DNA of 64,000 nucleotides from Raineyella sp. W15-4 (GTDB taxonomy: Bacteria > Actinomycetota > Actinomycetes > Propionibacteriales > Propionibacteriaceae): contig NZ_CP137079.1 in NCBI RefSeq assembly GCF_033170155.1, positions 2,418,001 to 2,482,000 of the forward strand, read 5' to 3'. This document shows, in pieces, positions 14,176 through 23,026 of the stretch. Within the stretch, counting starts at the first letter, position 1, and each line of letters starts with the position of its first letter. The notes under the pieces were generated by a model, which ran no database searches, was not told the origin of the DNA, and was given only the letters and a program-made list of their open reading frames with translations. The translations under genes and the position numbers were made by a program.

Positions 14176-14922
14176 GTGAGCACCGACACCCCCGGCCTCG
14201 AGACCCTGTCCCAGGTCCGCCCCGCCCTCAGCACGGCCACGCACGACCTGTTGGGCGCCACCATCCAGGTGAGCGACGAGGACTGGGCCCGGCCCAGTGC
14301 TCTCCCCGGATGGAGCCGCGCCGAACTGGCCGCCCACCTCGCCCGCCACGCCGACGCCCTCCGCGGCGTGGTGGAGGGCGCGCTGCGCGGCGAGGACGTC
14401 CCGCTGTACCCGTCCCCCGACGCCCGGGACGCCGGCATCCGGGCCGGGGCCGATCGCACCGGTCTGCAGATCCAGGAGGACCTCGACACCGCCTGCGGTC
14501 GGCTGGAGCACGCGTTCGACGAGGTGCGGGACTGGGCCATGCCGGTGCCGTTCCGGGACAGCCGGGTGCCGGTGGCGACGCTGCCGCTGGGCCGGCTGGC
14601 CGAGGTGGTCATCCACCATATCGACCTGGCGATCGGGACCGGCTTCGACGACCTGGATCCGGTGGTCGCCGCCATCGTCCTGGACTGGGCCGTCGACCGG
14701 ATCGGCCGCAAGCCCGGCGCACCGGCGCTGCGGCTCGTCGGGCCGGACGGTCGGCAGTGGCGGACCCCCGCCGCCGAGGCCGCGGAGCACGACTCGGCGG
14801 GATCCGCCGTCACCCCCACCGAGGTCTCCGGCGCTCCCCAGCGGCTGCTCGGTTGGCTGGCCGGCCGGCTGGGCGCGGACGCGGTCGCCGGTGCCGACGC
14901 GGTGGCCGTTCCGTCATGGTGA
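14176..14922 (+). CDS. Maleylpyruvate-isomerase-like mycothiol-dependent (DinB fold) enzyme
   Basis: 248 residues. The N-terminal helical DinB/MDMPI domain is recognisable from LPGWSRAELAAHLARHADAL and from HHIDL near residue 150. These are the three His positions that bind metal in the family. The C-terminal third is a MDMPI-type sterol-carrier-like domain. Characterised members use mycothiol as cofactor for isomerisation or transfer reactions; the substrate here is unknown. The start is a GTG without Shine-Dalgarno but with a -10 box 6 nt upstream. Its stop overlaps the start of the next gene (ATGGTGA), so the two proteins are translationally coupled. Confidence 0.82.
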   Translation: MSTDTPGLETLSQVRPALSTATHDLLGATIQVSDEDWARPSALPGWSRAELAAHLARHADALRGVVEGALRGEDVPLYPSPDARDAGIRAGADRTGLQIQEDLDTACGRLEHAFDEVRDWAMPVPFRDSRVPVATLPLGRLAEVVIHHIDLAIGTGFDDLDPVVAAIVLDWAVDRIGRKPGAPALRLVGPDGRQWRTPAAEAAEHDSAGSAVTPTEVSGAPQRLLGWLAGRLGADAVAGADAVAVPSW

Positions 14923-15623
14923 CGCCGGTGGCGCCGTCGGACCGGGCCCACCCGGATAACACCCCCGCCCCGGGGTTCCACGTCACGCCCGGCGGGCCGG
15001 CGCGGCTGATCGAGCTGGCGGACCTCACCCTGACCAAGGTGTCGGTGGGGCCGACCGACAACAACGCGTACGTCGTCGCGCGCGGCGACGGCCCGGTCGT
15101 ACTGGTCGACTGCGCGGCCGATCCGGACCGGCTGACCGCGGTGCTGGCGGGCCGTACGGTCGGCGTCATCGTCACCACCCACCGGCATCCGGACCATCTC
15201 CGGGCGCTGGGCGAGTTGGCCGAGCGTACCCGGGCCCGGCTGGTCTGCGGCGAACCGGACCGTACGGCCATCGAGGAACGGACCGGCACCGTCCAGACCG
15301 GACTGTGGGACGGTGACCGGGTCCGGTGCGGCGACCTCGACCTGGCGGTGATCGGGCTGGTCGGCCACACCCCAGGATCGATCACGCTGGTCGTCTCCCC
15401 CGGGACCGGGCCCAGTCACCTGCTCACCGGGGACGCGATCTTCCCGGGCGGACTGGGCCGGACCAGCTCACCGGCCGACTTCGACTCCTTGTTCTCGGAC
15501 GCCGCCGGCAAGGTCTTCGACCGGTTCCCCGACCCGACCGTGTTGCACCCCGGACACGGGGACAGCACCACGATCGGCCGGGAGCGACCACATCTCGACG
15601 AATGGCGCCGCCGCGGCTGGTGA
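14916..15623 (+). CDS. MBL-fold (glyoxalase II-like) metallo-hydrolase
   Basis: 235 residues. The metallo-beta-lactamase zinc motif is THRHPDH near residue 89, followed by GHTPGS, LTGDAIFPGG and LHPGHGD, in the order seen in glyoxalase II-like and persulfide-dioxygenase-like hydrolases. The start ATG at 14916 overlaps the stop of the DinB/mycothiol gene. The pairing of a mycothiol-dependent enzyme with a glyoxalase II-like hydrolase suggests hydrolysis of a mycothiol thioester, by analogy with glutathione systems. That link is inference. Confidence 0.85.
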   Translation: MVTPVAPSDRAHPDNTPAPGFHVTPGGPARLIELADLTLTKVSVGPTDNNAYVVARGDGPVVLVDCAADPDRLTAVLAGRTVGVIVTTHRHPDHLRALGELAERTRARLVCGEPDRTAIEERTGTVQTGLWDGDRVRCGDLDLAVIGLVGHTPGSITLVVSPGTGPSHLLTGDAIFPGGLGRTSSPADFDSLFSDAAGKVFDRFPDPTVLHPGHGDSTTIGRERPHLDEWRRRGW

Positions 15624-15627
15624 CCGC

Positions 15628-15652
15628 GGGCTCAGACGGATCCGGTGAGCCC
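15628..15652. terminator. Bidirectional hairpin between convergent genes
   Basis: GGGCTCA pairs with TGAGCCC around a CGGATCCG-containing loop, between the MBL gene stop (15623) and the methyltransferase stop (15655). Confidence 0.5.
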
Positions 15653-15654
15653 CG

Positions 15655-16233
15655 TCAGTCCCGGCGGGCGTCGAGCACGATGTCGATGGCCGTCCCGGTC
15701 GGGGTAACCCGTTCGGTCTCCTCCAGGCGGAGTACGGTGAGCTCCCCCGCCGCCGCCCGGAGCTGGTCGAGGTCCAGCAGCATGGCCGGGTCCTGCGGGC
15801 CGCCGACCCCGTCGGTGAGGTTGCGCCGGGCATGGCCGACGACCAGCAGGTGCCCGCCCGGCGCCACGTATCGGCGGAGCGTGCCGAAGACGTCGGCGGG
15901 CAGGTGCATGAAGGAGACCAGCACCAGGGCGTAGTCGTGCGGCGGCGCCCAGGTGGTGATGTCGTCGACGACCCAGGTGACGTCCAGGCCGCGGCGCCGG
16001 GCCTCCGCCTCGCCCCTGCCCAGGCCGACGGCGGAGAAGTCGATCGCAGTCACCTCCCAGCCGCGTTCGGCGAGCCAGACGGCGTGGCGCCCCTCCCCCG
16101 CCGCGACGTCGAGGGCCCGGCCGGGCGCCAGACCGGTGACGACGGTGGGCACCATCTCATGCGGATCGGACCGCCAGAGGTGGTCGCGCTCGGCGTAGCG
16201 ACGGTCCCAGGTGGCGGCGTCCGGTGTGGTCAT
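15655..16233 (-). CDS. Class I SAM-dependent methyltransferase (TehB-like)
   Basis: 192 residues. The SAM-binding motif I ([20 protein letters not shown], residues about 40-59) is followed by VTAIDFS and VVDDI, the standard class I order. It resembles short TehB/tellurite-type methyltransferases. The substrate is unknown. Its ATG overlaps the end of uvrB by 4 nt (ATGA), so it is co-transcribed with and coupled to uvrB. I do not know whether it has any repair role. Confidence 0.83.
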   Translation of the reverse strand: MTTPDAATWDRRYAERDHLWRSDPHEMVPTVVTGLAPGRALDVAAGEGRHAVWLAERGWEVTAIDFSAVGLGRGEAEARRRGLDVTWVVDDITTWAPPHDYALVLVSFMHLPADVFGTLRRYVAPGGHLLVVGHARRNLTDGVGGPQDPAMLLDLDQLRAAAGELTVLRLEETERVTPTGTAIDIVLDARRD

Positions 16234-18326
16234 CGGGTGGCCTCGACCATCTGGCGCAGTTCCTTCTTCAGCTCGGCGATCTCGTCGCGGAGCCGGGCCG
16301 CCACCTCGAACTGCAGTTCCGCGGCCGCGTCGTGCATCTGCGTGGTGAGGTCCTGCACCAGCTGGGCGAGCTCGATCGACGGCACCCCGGACAGGTCTCG
16401 CACCGCCCCGGACTCGACGGCGGGTGAGGTGGGGCCGTCCAGGGTGTGATAGCCCCGGCCGGCGGTCCGGGCCATCAGCTCGTCGGTGTCGGCATCCTCC
16501 CGGGCGAGCATCTCGGTGATGTCGGAGATCTTCTTGCGCAGCGGCTGCGGATCGACACCGTGCGCCCGGTTGTAGGCCATCTGCACGTCCCGACGCCGGT
16601 TGGTCTCGTCGATCGCCAGTCGCATCGACGGGGTGATCCGGTCGGCGTACATGTGCACCTGACCGGCCACATTGCGGGCGGCGCGACCGATCGTCTGGAT
16701 CAGCGACCGGTCGGAGCGCAGGAAGCCCTCCTTGTCGGCGTCAAGGATCGACACCAGTGACACCTCGGGCAGGTCGAGGCCCTCGCGGAGCAGGTTGATG
16801 CCGACCAGCACGTCGTACGCCCCGAGCCGCAGGTCGCGCAGCAACTCCACCCGCTTCAGGGTGTCGATCTCCGAGTGCAGGTAGCGGGTCCGGATCTGGT
16901 GCTCCAGCAGGTAGTCGGTGAGGTCCTCGGACATCTTCTTGGTGAGGGTGGTGACCAGCACCCGCTCGCCGCGCGAGGTGCGCTCCCGGATCTGGCCGAT
17001 CAGGTCGTCGATCTGGCCCTTCGTCGGCTTGACGATGACCTCCGGGTCGATCAGTCCGGTCGGCCGGATGATCTGCTCGACCACGCCCGCGGACCGCTCG
17101 AGCTCGTACGTGCCGGGGGTGGCGGAGAGGTAGACGGTCTGCCCGATCCGCTCGACGAACTCGTCGAACTTCAACGGCCGGTTGTCCATCGCACTGGGCA
17201 GCCGGAACCCGAAGTCCACCAGGGTGCGTTTGCGGGACATGTCGCCCTCGTACATGCCGCCGATCTGCGGGACGGTCACGTGTGACTCGTCGATGACCAG
17301 GACGAAGTCCTCCGGGAAGAAGTCGAGCAGACAGTTCGGTGGGGTGCCGGGCCCGCGGCCGTCGATGTGCCGGGAATAGTTCTCGATCCCCGAACAGGTG
17401 CCGATCTGGCGCATCATCTCCGTGTCGTAGCCGGTCCGCTGGCGCAGTCGCTGCTCCTCGACCAGCTTGCCCTGGTCGTGCAGTTCCACCAGCCGGTGGT
17501 CGAGTTCCGCCTCGATCCCCTTCAACGCGCGGTTCATCCGCTCCGGGCCGGCGACGTAGTGGGTCGCCGGGAAGACGTACATCTCGTGGTCCTCGCTGAG
17601 CACCTCCCCGGTCACCGGGTGCATTGTCGACAGCGACTCCAGCTCGTCGCCGAAGAACTCGGCGTGCACCGCGTACTCCTCGTACATCGGGAAGATCTCG
17701 ACCGTGTCGCCGCGCACCCGGAAGGTGCCGCGGGTGCCGGCCAGGTCGTTGCGGGCGTACTGCATCTCGACCAGCCGGCGCATCAGGTCGTCGCGTTCGT
17801 ACTCCTCGCCGACGGTCAGGGTGAGCATCCGGTCGACGTACTCCTGCGGCGTACCGAGGCCGTAGATGGCAGAGACGGTGGCGACCACGATGACATCGCG
17901 GCGGGTCAGCAGCGAGTTGGTGGCGGAGTGCCGGAGCCGCTCCACCTCCTCGTTCAGTGAGGAGTCCTTCTCGATGTAGGTGTCCGTCTGCGGGACGTAC
18001 GCCTCCGGCTGGTAGTAGTCGTAGTACGAGACGAAGTACTCGACGGCGTTGTCCGGGAAGAAGTTGCGCAGCTCGGAGGCGAACTGGGCGGCCAGCGTCT
18101 TGTTCGGCTGCATCACCAGCATCGGCCGCTGCAGCCGCTCGGCGAGCCAGGCGACCGTGGCGGTCTTGCCGGTGCCGGTGGCGCCGAGCAGCACCACGTC
18201 CTTCTCCCCCGCCTCGATCCGGTGCTGCAACTCGTCGATCGCCTGCGGCTGGTCACCGGCGGGCGCGAAATCGCTGACGACGTGGAACGGGGCGACACGA
18301 CGGGTGATGTGACTGACCGGACGCAT
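16230..18326 (-). CDS. uvrB: UvrABC system protein B (damage-verification helicase)
   Basis: 698 residues, normal length. UvrB receives damaged DNA from UvrA, verifies the lesion and recruits UvrC. Visible are Walker A GATGTGKT (near residue 48), the beta-hairpin [14 protein letters not shown] (near 95), LVIDESHVT as the DEXH motif, the helicase motif QTIGRAAR and a C-terminal UVR domain that contacts UvrC. ATG at 18326 has a TACGCT box 6 nt upstream and also a weak GGAG. Upstream lies the rpsA terminator. The coaE gene commonly found between rpsA and uvrB in actinobacteria is absent. Confidence 0.97.
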   Translation of the reverse strand: MRPVSHITRRVAPFHVVSDFAPAGDQPQAIDELQHRIEAGEKDVVLLGATGTGKTATVAWLAERLQRPMLVMQPNKTLAAQFASELRNFFPDNAVEYFVSYYDYYQPEAYVPQTDTYIEKDSSLNEEVERLRHSATNSLLTRRDVIVVATVSAIYGLGTPQEYVDRMLTLTVGEEYERDDLMRRLVEMQYARNDLAGTRGTFRVRGDTVEIFPMYEEYAVHAEFFGDELESLSTMHPVTGEVLSEDHEMYVFPATHYVAGPERMNRALKGIEAELDHRLVELHDQGKLVEEQRLRQRTGYDTEMMRQIGTCSGIENYSRHIDGRGPGTPPNCLLDFFPEDFVLVIDESHVTVPQIGGMYEGDMSRKRTLVDFGFRLPSAMDNRPLKFDEFVERIGQTVYLSATPGTYELERSAGVVEQIIRPTGLIDPEVIVKPTKGQIDDLIGQIRERTSRGERVLVTTLTKKMSEDLTDYLLEHQIRTRYLHSEIDTLKRVELLRDLRLGAYDVLVGINLLREGLDLPEVSLVSILDADKEGFLRSDRSLIQTIGRAARNVAGQVHMYADRITPSMRLAIDETNRRRDVQMAYNRAHGVDPQPLRKKISDITEMLAREDADTDELMARTAGRGYHTLDGPTSPAVESGAVRDLSGVPSIELAQLVQDLTTQMHDAAAELQFEVAARLRDEIAELKKELRQMVEATR

Positions 18327-18332
18327 GCTCCG

Positions 18333-18338
18333 AGCGTA
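18333..18338 (-). promoter_or_regulatory. Possible uvrB -10 box
   Basis: TACGCT on the minus strand ends 6 nt before the uvrB ATG, the same spacing as at uvrA and polA. The hexamer is less canonical, and GGAG in the gap may serve as a ribosome binding site from a longer leader. Confidence 0.35.
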
Positions 18339-18438
18339 CGCGGTGGCACCGACAACGCCGATCCGAGCGACAGCGCGACCACAGTCAGCGGAGATCTGGC
18401 AGCGGACCGCACCACGCCACGATCCGCCGGACCATCAG

Positions 18439-18480
18439 AACGACGAAGGGCCCCCGCACAGGGCGGGGGCCTTCGTCGTT
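18439..18480 (-). terminator. Hairpin terminator downstream of rpsA
   Basis: Long stem (AACGACGAAGG plus CCCCCGC with their complements, one bulged G, 5-nt loop), 69 bp beyond the rpsA stop. It is the strongest hairpin in the first 25 kb and separates rpsA from uvrB. Confidence 0.75.
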
Positions 18481-18548
18481 CATGCACACCACTCAGCCGT
18501 GCACCCGGTCAGCGTCAGGGCACTGGCCGGCACAGCCGGACCGTACGC

Positions 18549-20009
18549 TCAGTGGGAGCCGGTCAGCTTGTCACGCAGGGCCTGCAGGGCCTCATCGGAA
18601 GCCAGCGACCCCTCGGCCGGCTCATCGGACTCCTGGACGGCGCTGCTGGAGTACGAGGTGCCGGCGTCGACCGCCGCGGTGGCCTCGGCCTTCTCGGCAT
18701 CCACGACCTGCTGCTTGTGCAGCTCCCAGCGACGCTGTGCCTCGGCGTACTGCGACTCCCAGGCGGCCCGCTGCTCGTCGAAGCCCGGCTTCCAGTCGTT
18801 GGTCTCCGGGTCGAAGCCCTCGGGGTAGATGTAGTTGCCCTGGTCGTCGTACGAGGCGGCCATGCCGTAGAGCGTCGGGTCGAAGTCCTCGGCGTTGATG
18901 TCGATGCTCTCGTTGGCCTGCTTGAGGGACAGCGAGATCCGGCGACGCTCGAGGTCGATGTCGATGATCTTGACCATGACCTTGTCGTTGACCGAGACGA
19001 CCTGCTCCGGGATGTCGACGTGGCGCTCGGCCAGCTCGGACACGTGGACCAGACCCTCGATGCCCTCCTCGACCCGGACGAACGCGCCGAACGGGACGAG
19101 CTTGGTGACCTTGCCGGGGACGATCTGGCCGATCTGGTGCAGACGGGCGAACGCCTGCCACGGATCCTCCTGGGTCGCCTTCAGCGACAGCGAGACGCGC
19201 TCGCGGTCCATGTCGACGTCCAGGACCTCGACGGTGACCTCCTGGCCCACCTCGACGACCTCGGACGGATGGTCGATGTGCTTCCAGGACAGCTCCGAGA
19301 CGTGCACCAGGCCGTCGACACCGCCGAGATCGACGAACGCGCCGAAGTTGACGATCGAGGACACCACACCCTTGCGGATCTGGCCCTTCTGGAGCTGGTT
19401 GAGGAAGTTGTGCCGGACCTCGGACTGGGTCTGCTCGAGCCAGGCACGCCGCGACAGGACCACGTTGTTGCGGTTCTTGTCCAGCTCGATGATCTTCGCC
19501 TCGAGTTCCTGGCCGACGTACGGCTGGAGATCCCGGACACGACGCATCTCGACCAGGGACGCAGGCAGGAAGCCGCGCAGGCCGATATCCACGATCAGAC
19601 CGCCCTTGACGACCTCGATCACCCGGCCGGTGACCACGCCGTCCTCTTCCTTGATCTGCTCGATCGTGCCCCAGGCGCGCTCATACTGGGCGCGCTTCTT
19701 GGACAGGATCAGCCGACCTTCCTTGTCCTCCTTCTGCTGGACGAGAGCCTCGACCTCGTCACCGACCTGGACGACCTCGAAGGGGTCCACGTCGTGCTTG
19801 ATGGAGAGTTCCTTGGAAGGGATAACACCCTCGGTCTTGTAACCGATATCGAGGAGGACCTCGTCACGGTCGACCTTGACCACGGTGCCGGTGACGATGT
19901 CACCGTCGTTGAAGTACTTGATAGTGCCGTCGACTGCCTGGGCGAACTCGTCTGCAGAAGCAAAGTCGTCGACAGCGACCTGAGGCGTAGCCTCAAGGGA
20001 GGAGGTCAT
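18549..20009 (-). CDS. rpsA: 30S ribosomal protein S1
   Basis: 486 residues, the actinobacterial size. Four S1 RNA-binding domains follow one another (about residues 35-105, 122-187, 208-276, 293-362), with repeated motifs such as GAFVDLGGVDGLVHVSELSW and GAFVRVEEGIEGLVHVSEL. The C-terminal tail of about 120 residues is acidic and Ala/Ser-rich, the part that differs between actinobacteria. S1 helps mRNA binding to the ribosome. It is preceded by its own promoter (20177-20206) and a leader of about 160 nt, and followed by a strong hairpin, so it is transcribed alone. Confidence 0.97.
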   Translation of the reverse strand: MTSSLEATPQVAVDDFASADEFAQAVDGTIKYFNDGDIVTGTVVKVDRDEVLLDIGYKTEGVIPSKELSIKHDVDPFEVVQVGDEVEALVQQKEDKEGRLILSKKRAQYERAWGTIEQIKEEDGVVTGRVIEVVKGGLIVDIGLRGFLPASLVEMRRVRDLQPYVGQELEAKIIELDKNRNNVVLSRRAWLEQTQSEVRHNFLNQLQKGQIRKGVVSSIVNFGAFVDLGGVDGLVHVSELSWKHIDHPSEVVEVGQEVTVEVLDVDMDRERVSLSLKATQEDPWQAFARLHQIGQIVPGKVTKLVPFGAFVRVEEGIEGLVHVSELAERHVDIPEQVVSVNDKVMVKIIDIDLERRRISLSLKQANESIDINAEDFDPTLYGMAASYDDQGNYIYPEGFDPETNDWKPGFDEQRAAWESQYAEAQRRWELHKQQVVDAEKAEATAAVDAGTSYSSSAVQESDEPAEGSLASDEALQALRDKLTGSH

Positions 20010-20176
20010 GTAGTAGGGCTCCGGTGTGGATGGTGATGCGTCACGCTGGCGACCCTGTTCACACCGGGCCAGCGATCAACTCAACAAACGCGGACAACTT
20101 CTGTCGGTCAAACTCATGAACCCCGTACGAGCGTGTCCCACTCCGTCCGAAGACACGCAGGCCACAGCGCGAGACA

Positions 20177-20206
20177 AGACTACCGCGGGGTTCTCGGAGA
20201 GGTCAA
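20177..20206 (-). promoter_or_regulatory. Sigma-A-type promoter of rpsA
   Basis: On the minus strand, TTGACC (20201-20206), an 18-bp spacer and TAGTCT (20177-20182). This is the best -35/-10 pair I found in the window. It leaves a leader of about 160 nt before the ATG at 20009, long enough for autoregulatory structure. Confidence 0.7.
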
Positions 20207-20253
20207 TCCGATAGGACTCGCCCAGTGCCTCCACGTGGCGCCGGTCGGCGTGC

Positions 20254-22995
20254 TCAGTGGGCCGCCTCGTGCCAGGACCGGCCGCTGCCGACCGACACGT
20301 CAAGCGGCACGTCCAGCTCCATCGCCGACCCCATCGCCTCCCGGACCAGGGTCTCCACCCGGTCCCGCTCCCCCGGCGCCACCTCGAACATCAGTTCGTC
20401 GTGGATCTGCAGCAGCATCCGCGAGGCCAGGCCCGCCTCCCGCAGCCGGGCGTCGACCCGGAGCATGGCCAACTTGATGATGTCCGCCGCGGATCCCTGG
20501 ATCGGCGCATTCAGGGCCATCCGCTCGGCCATCTCACGACGCTGCCGGTTGGAGCTGGTCAGGTCCGGCAGGTAGCGGCGGCGGCCGAGCAGGGTGGCGG
20601 TGTAGCCCGATCGGCGGGCCTCGTCGACCACCCCGGTGAGGTACTCGTGGACCTCGCCGAAGATCGCGAAGTAGTCCGCCATCAGCTCCCGGGCCTCGGC
20701 CACCGGGATGCGCAGCTGGTTGGACAGTCCGAAGGCGGACAGGCCGTACGCCAGGCCGTAGTTCATCGCCTTGATCTTGGCCCGCTGGGCGCCGGTCACC
20801 TCGTCGGCCGGCACGCCGAAGACGTGCGAGGCGGTCACCGCGTGGAAGTCCCGCCCCGAGCGGAACGCCTCGATCAGTGCGTCGTCGCCCGAGACGTGGG
20901 CCATGATCCGCATCTCGATCTGCGAGTAGTCGGCGGTGAGCAGACACTCGTACCCTGCTCCGACGACGAACGCCTCACGGATCCGCCGGCCCTCCTCGGT
21001 GCGGACCGGAATGTTCTGCAGGTTGGGGTCGGTGCTCGACAGCCGCCCGGTCGCAGCCACCGTCTGCAGGAAGGTGGTGTGGATCCGCCCGTCGTCGGCC
21101 ACCGCCTTCTGCAGCCCCTCCACCGTCTGGCGCAGCTTGATCGCGTCGCGGTGCTCCAGCAGGTGGGCCAGGAAGGGGTGGTCGGTCTGCTCGTAGAGGG
21201 TCTGCAGGGCCTCGGCGTCGGTGGTGTAGCCGGTCCGGGTACGCCGGGTCTTCGGCATCCCGAGATCGTCGAACAGCACCGCCTGCAACTGCTTGGGCGA
21301 GCCGAGGTTCACCTCGTGGCCGAGCACGTCGTACGCCTCGGCGGCGGCGCGGCGGACCCGGGCGTCGAAATCGCCGTGCAGGTCGTCGAGCAGGTCGGTG
21401 TCCACCGCGATGCCGGTCCGCTCCATCCCGGCGAGCACCCGCATCAGCGGCAGCTCGACGTCGTGCAGCAACTGCGTCGCCTGGTGACTCTCCAGTTCCT
21501 CCTCCAGCACCCGGGCGAGCCGGCGGACCGCCTCGGCCCGGATCCGCGCCTCGTGGCCGGCCGAGTCGGACTCGTCCCCCAGGTCCAGCGCCAGCTGTGC
21601 CGGCGCCCCGCCGGCCTCGTCGACGACCAGGTCCTGGTGCAGCGCCCGGCTGACCAGGTCGGCGAGATCGTACGTCCGCTGGTCGGGGCGCAGCAGGTAG
21701 GCGGCCAGCGCGGTGTCCGACCAGAGGCCATCGGGAGCCCAGCCGCGCGCCCAGCAGGCCAGCAGCGGGCCCTTGCCGTCGTGGATGACCTTGTGCCGGG
21801 TCGGATCGGCGAACCAGTCGGCCAACGCCCGATCGTCGGTCGGCGTCAGCTCGGTGGGGTCGACCGTCACCGCATGGCCGTCCGGACCGGCGACGGACAG
21901 ACCGACGATGTCGCCGGTGCCGGCGCTCCACCGGCCGGTCACGTCGAGGCCGCTGGGACCGGTCGCGGTGTGGGCCGCCAGCCAGTCCCCCAGCGCGCCC
22001 GCCGCGGGCGTGTCGTCGACCACCTCGAGGGCCGCCGGGCGGTCGTCGTCCGTGGCTCCCTCGTCGGCGGGCAACAGGTCGAAGAGCCGGTCGCGGAGCA
22101 CCCGGAACTCGAGCTGGTCGAACAGCTGGTGCACCGCCTCCCGGTCGACGGCGTGGCACTCCAGCTCCGCGGGAGTGACGTCGATCTCCACATCGCGGAC
22201 CAGCCGGTTGAGATCACGGTTGCGGCGGACGTCCGCCAGGTGCTCGCGGAGGCTGTCCCCGGCCTTGCCCCTCACCTCGGAGACCCGGGTGAGGAGGTTG
22301 TCCAGGCCGTCGTACTGGGTGAGCCACTTCGCCGCGGTCTTCGGCCCGACGCCGGGGACGCCCGGGAGGTTGTCCGAGGTCTCTCCCACCAGGGCGGCCA
22401 GCTCCGGGTAGCGCTCGGGGGCGACCAGATACTTCTCCTCGACCCCGGCAGGATCGAGATCGAGCAGGTCGGAGACGCCCTTGCGGGGATAAAGGACGTG
22501 GACCCGGTCGGTGACCAGCTGGAAGGTGTCGCGGTCGCCGGTGCAGACCCGGACGTCCATCCCTTCCCGCTCCGCCCGGGTGGCGAGGGTGGCGAGCAGG
22601 TCGTCCGCCTCGAAGCCCGCCTTCTCCAGGTGCAGGACGCGCATCGCGTCGAGCACCTCCTTGATCAGCTCGACCTGACCACGGAACTCCGCCGGGGAGG
22701 CGTCGCGGGTGGCCTTGTAGTCCTCGTACGCCTCGGTGCGGAAGCTGCGCCGGGAGACGTCGAACGCGACGCCGATGTGGGTGGGCCGCCAGTCCCGCAG
22801 CAGGTTGATCAGCATCGAGGTGAAGCCGAAGACGGCATTGGTCACCTGGCCGGTGCTGGTCGAGAAGTTCTGCACCGGCAGCGCGAAGAACGCCCGGTAG
22901 GCGACGGAGTGACCGTCGATCAGCAGGAGCCTCGGCCGGCCCTCCTCGGCCGGGCTCGTCGCTGGGGAGGTACTGGGTGCTGTCGTGGTGGCCAC
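20254..22995 (-). CDS. polA: DNA polymerase I
   Basis: 913 residues. The N-terminal 5' nuclease domain (LLLIDGHSVAYRAFFAL onwards) is followed by a degenerate 3'-5' exonuclease domain. The D-x-E metal-binding pair of E. coli is not seen (LDVTGRW at the equivalent place), as in mycobacterial PolA. The polymerase domain has motif A DYSQIEMRIMAHVSGD, motif B RAKIKAMNYGLAYG and motif C QIHDELMFE. It fills gaps after excision repair and removes RNA primers. The GTG start at 22995 has no Shine-Dalgarno but a TAAAGT -10 box 6 nt upstream, which predicts a leaderless mRNA. Confidence 0.97.
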   Translation of the reverse strand: MATTTAPSTSPATSPAEEGRPRLLLIDGHSVAYRAFFALPVQNFSTSTGQVTNAVFGFTSMLINLLRDWRPTHIGVAFDVSRRSFRTEAYEDYKATRDASPAEFRGQVELIKEVLDAMRVLHLEKAGFEADDLLATLATRAEREGMDVRVCTGDRDTFQLVTDRVHVLYPRKGVSDLLDLDPAGVEEKYLVAPERYPELAALVGETSDNLPGVPGVGPKTAAKWLTQYDGLDNLLTRVSEVRGKAGDSLREHLADVRRNRDLNRLVRDVEIDVTPAELECHAVDREAVHQLFDQLEFRVLRDRLFDLLPADEGATDDDRPAALEVVDDTPAAGALGDWLAAHTATGPSGLDVTGRWSAGTGDIVGLSVAGPDGHAVTVDPTELTPTDDRALADWFADPTRHKVIHDGKGPLLACWARGWAPDGLWSDTALAAYLLRPDQRTYDLADLVSRALHQDLVVDEAGGAPAQLALDLGDESDSAGHEARIRAEAVRRLARVLEEELESHQATQLLHDVELPLMRVLAGMERTGIAVDTDLLDDLHGDFDARVRRAAAEAYDVLGHEVNLGSPKQLQAVLFDDLGMPKTRRTRTGYTTDAEALQTLYEQTDHPFLAHLLEHRDAIKLRQTVEGLQKAVADDGRIHTTFLQTVAATGRLSSTDPNLQNIPVRTEEGRRIREAFVVGAGYECLLTADYSQIEMRIMAHVSGDDALIEAFRSGRDFHAVTASHVFGVPADEVTGAQRAKIKAMNYGLAYGLSAFGLSNQLRIPVAEARELMADYFAIFGEVHEYLTGVVDEARRSGYTATLLGRRRYLPDLTSSNRQRREMAERMALNAPIQGSAADIIKLAMLRVDARLREAGLASRMLLQIHDELMFEVAPGERDRVETLVREAMGSAMELDVPLDVSVGSGRSWHEAAH

Positions 22996-23001
22996 GCGGC
23001 G

Positions 23002-23007
23002 ACTTTA
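23002..23007 (-). promoter_or_regulatory. polA -10 box (leaderless promoter)
   Basis: TAAAGT on the minus strand ends 6 nt before the polA GTG. It lies just upstream of the stop of the preceding response-regulator gene (23027), so polA has its own start point. Confidence 0.55.
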
Positions 23008-23026
23008 CCCGTGGCCACCGGCGGCG

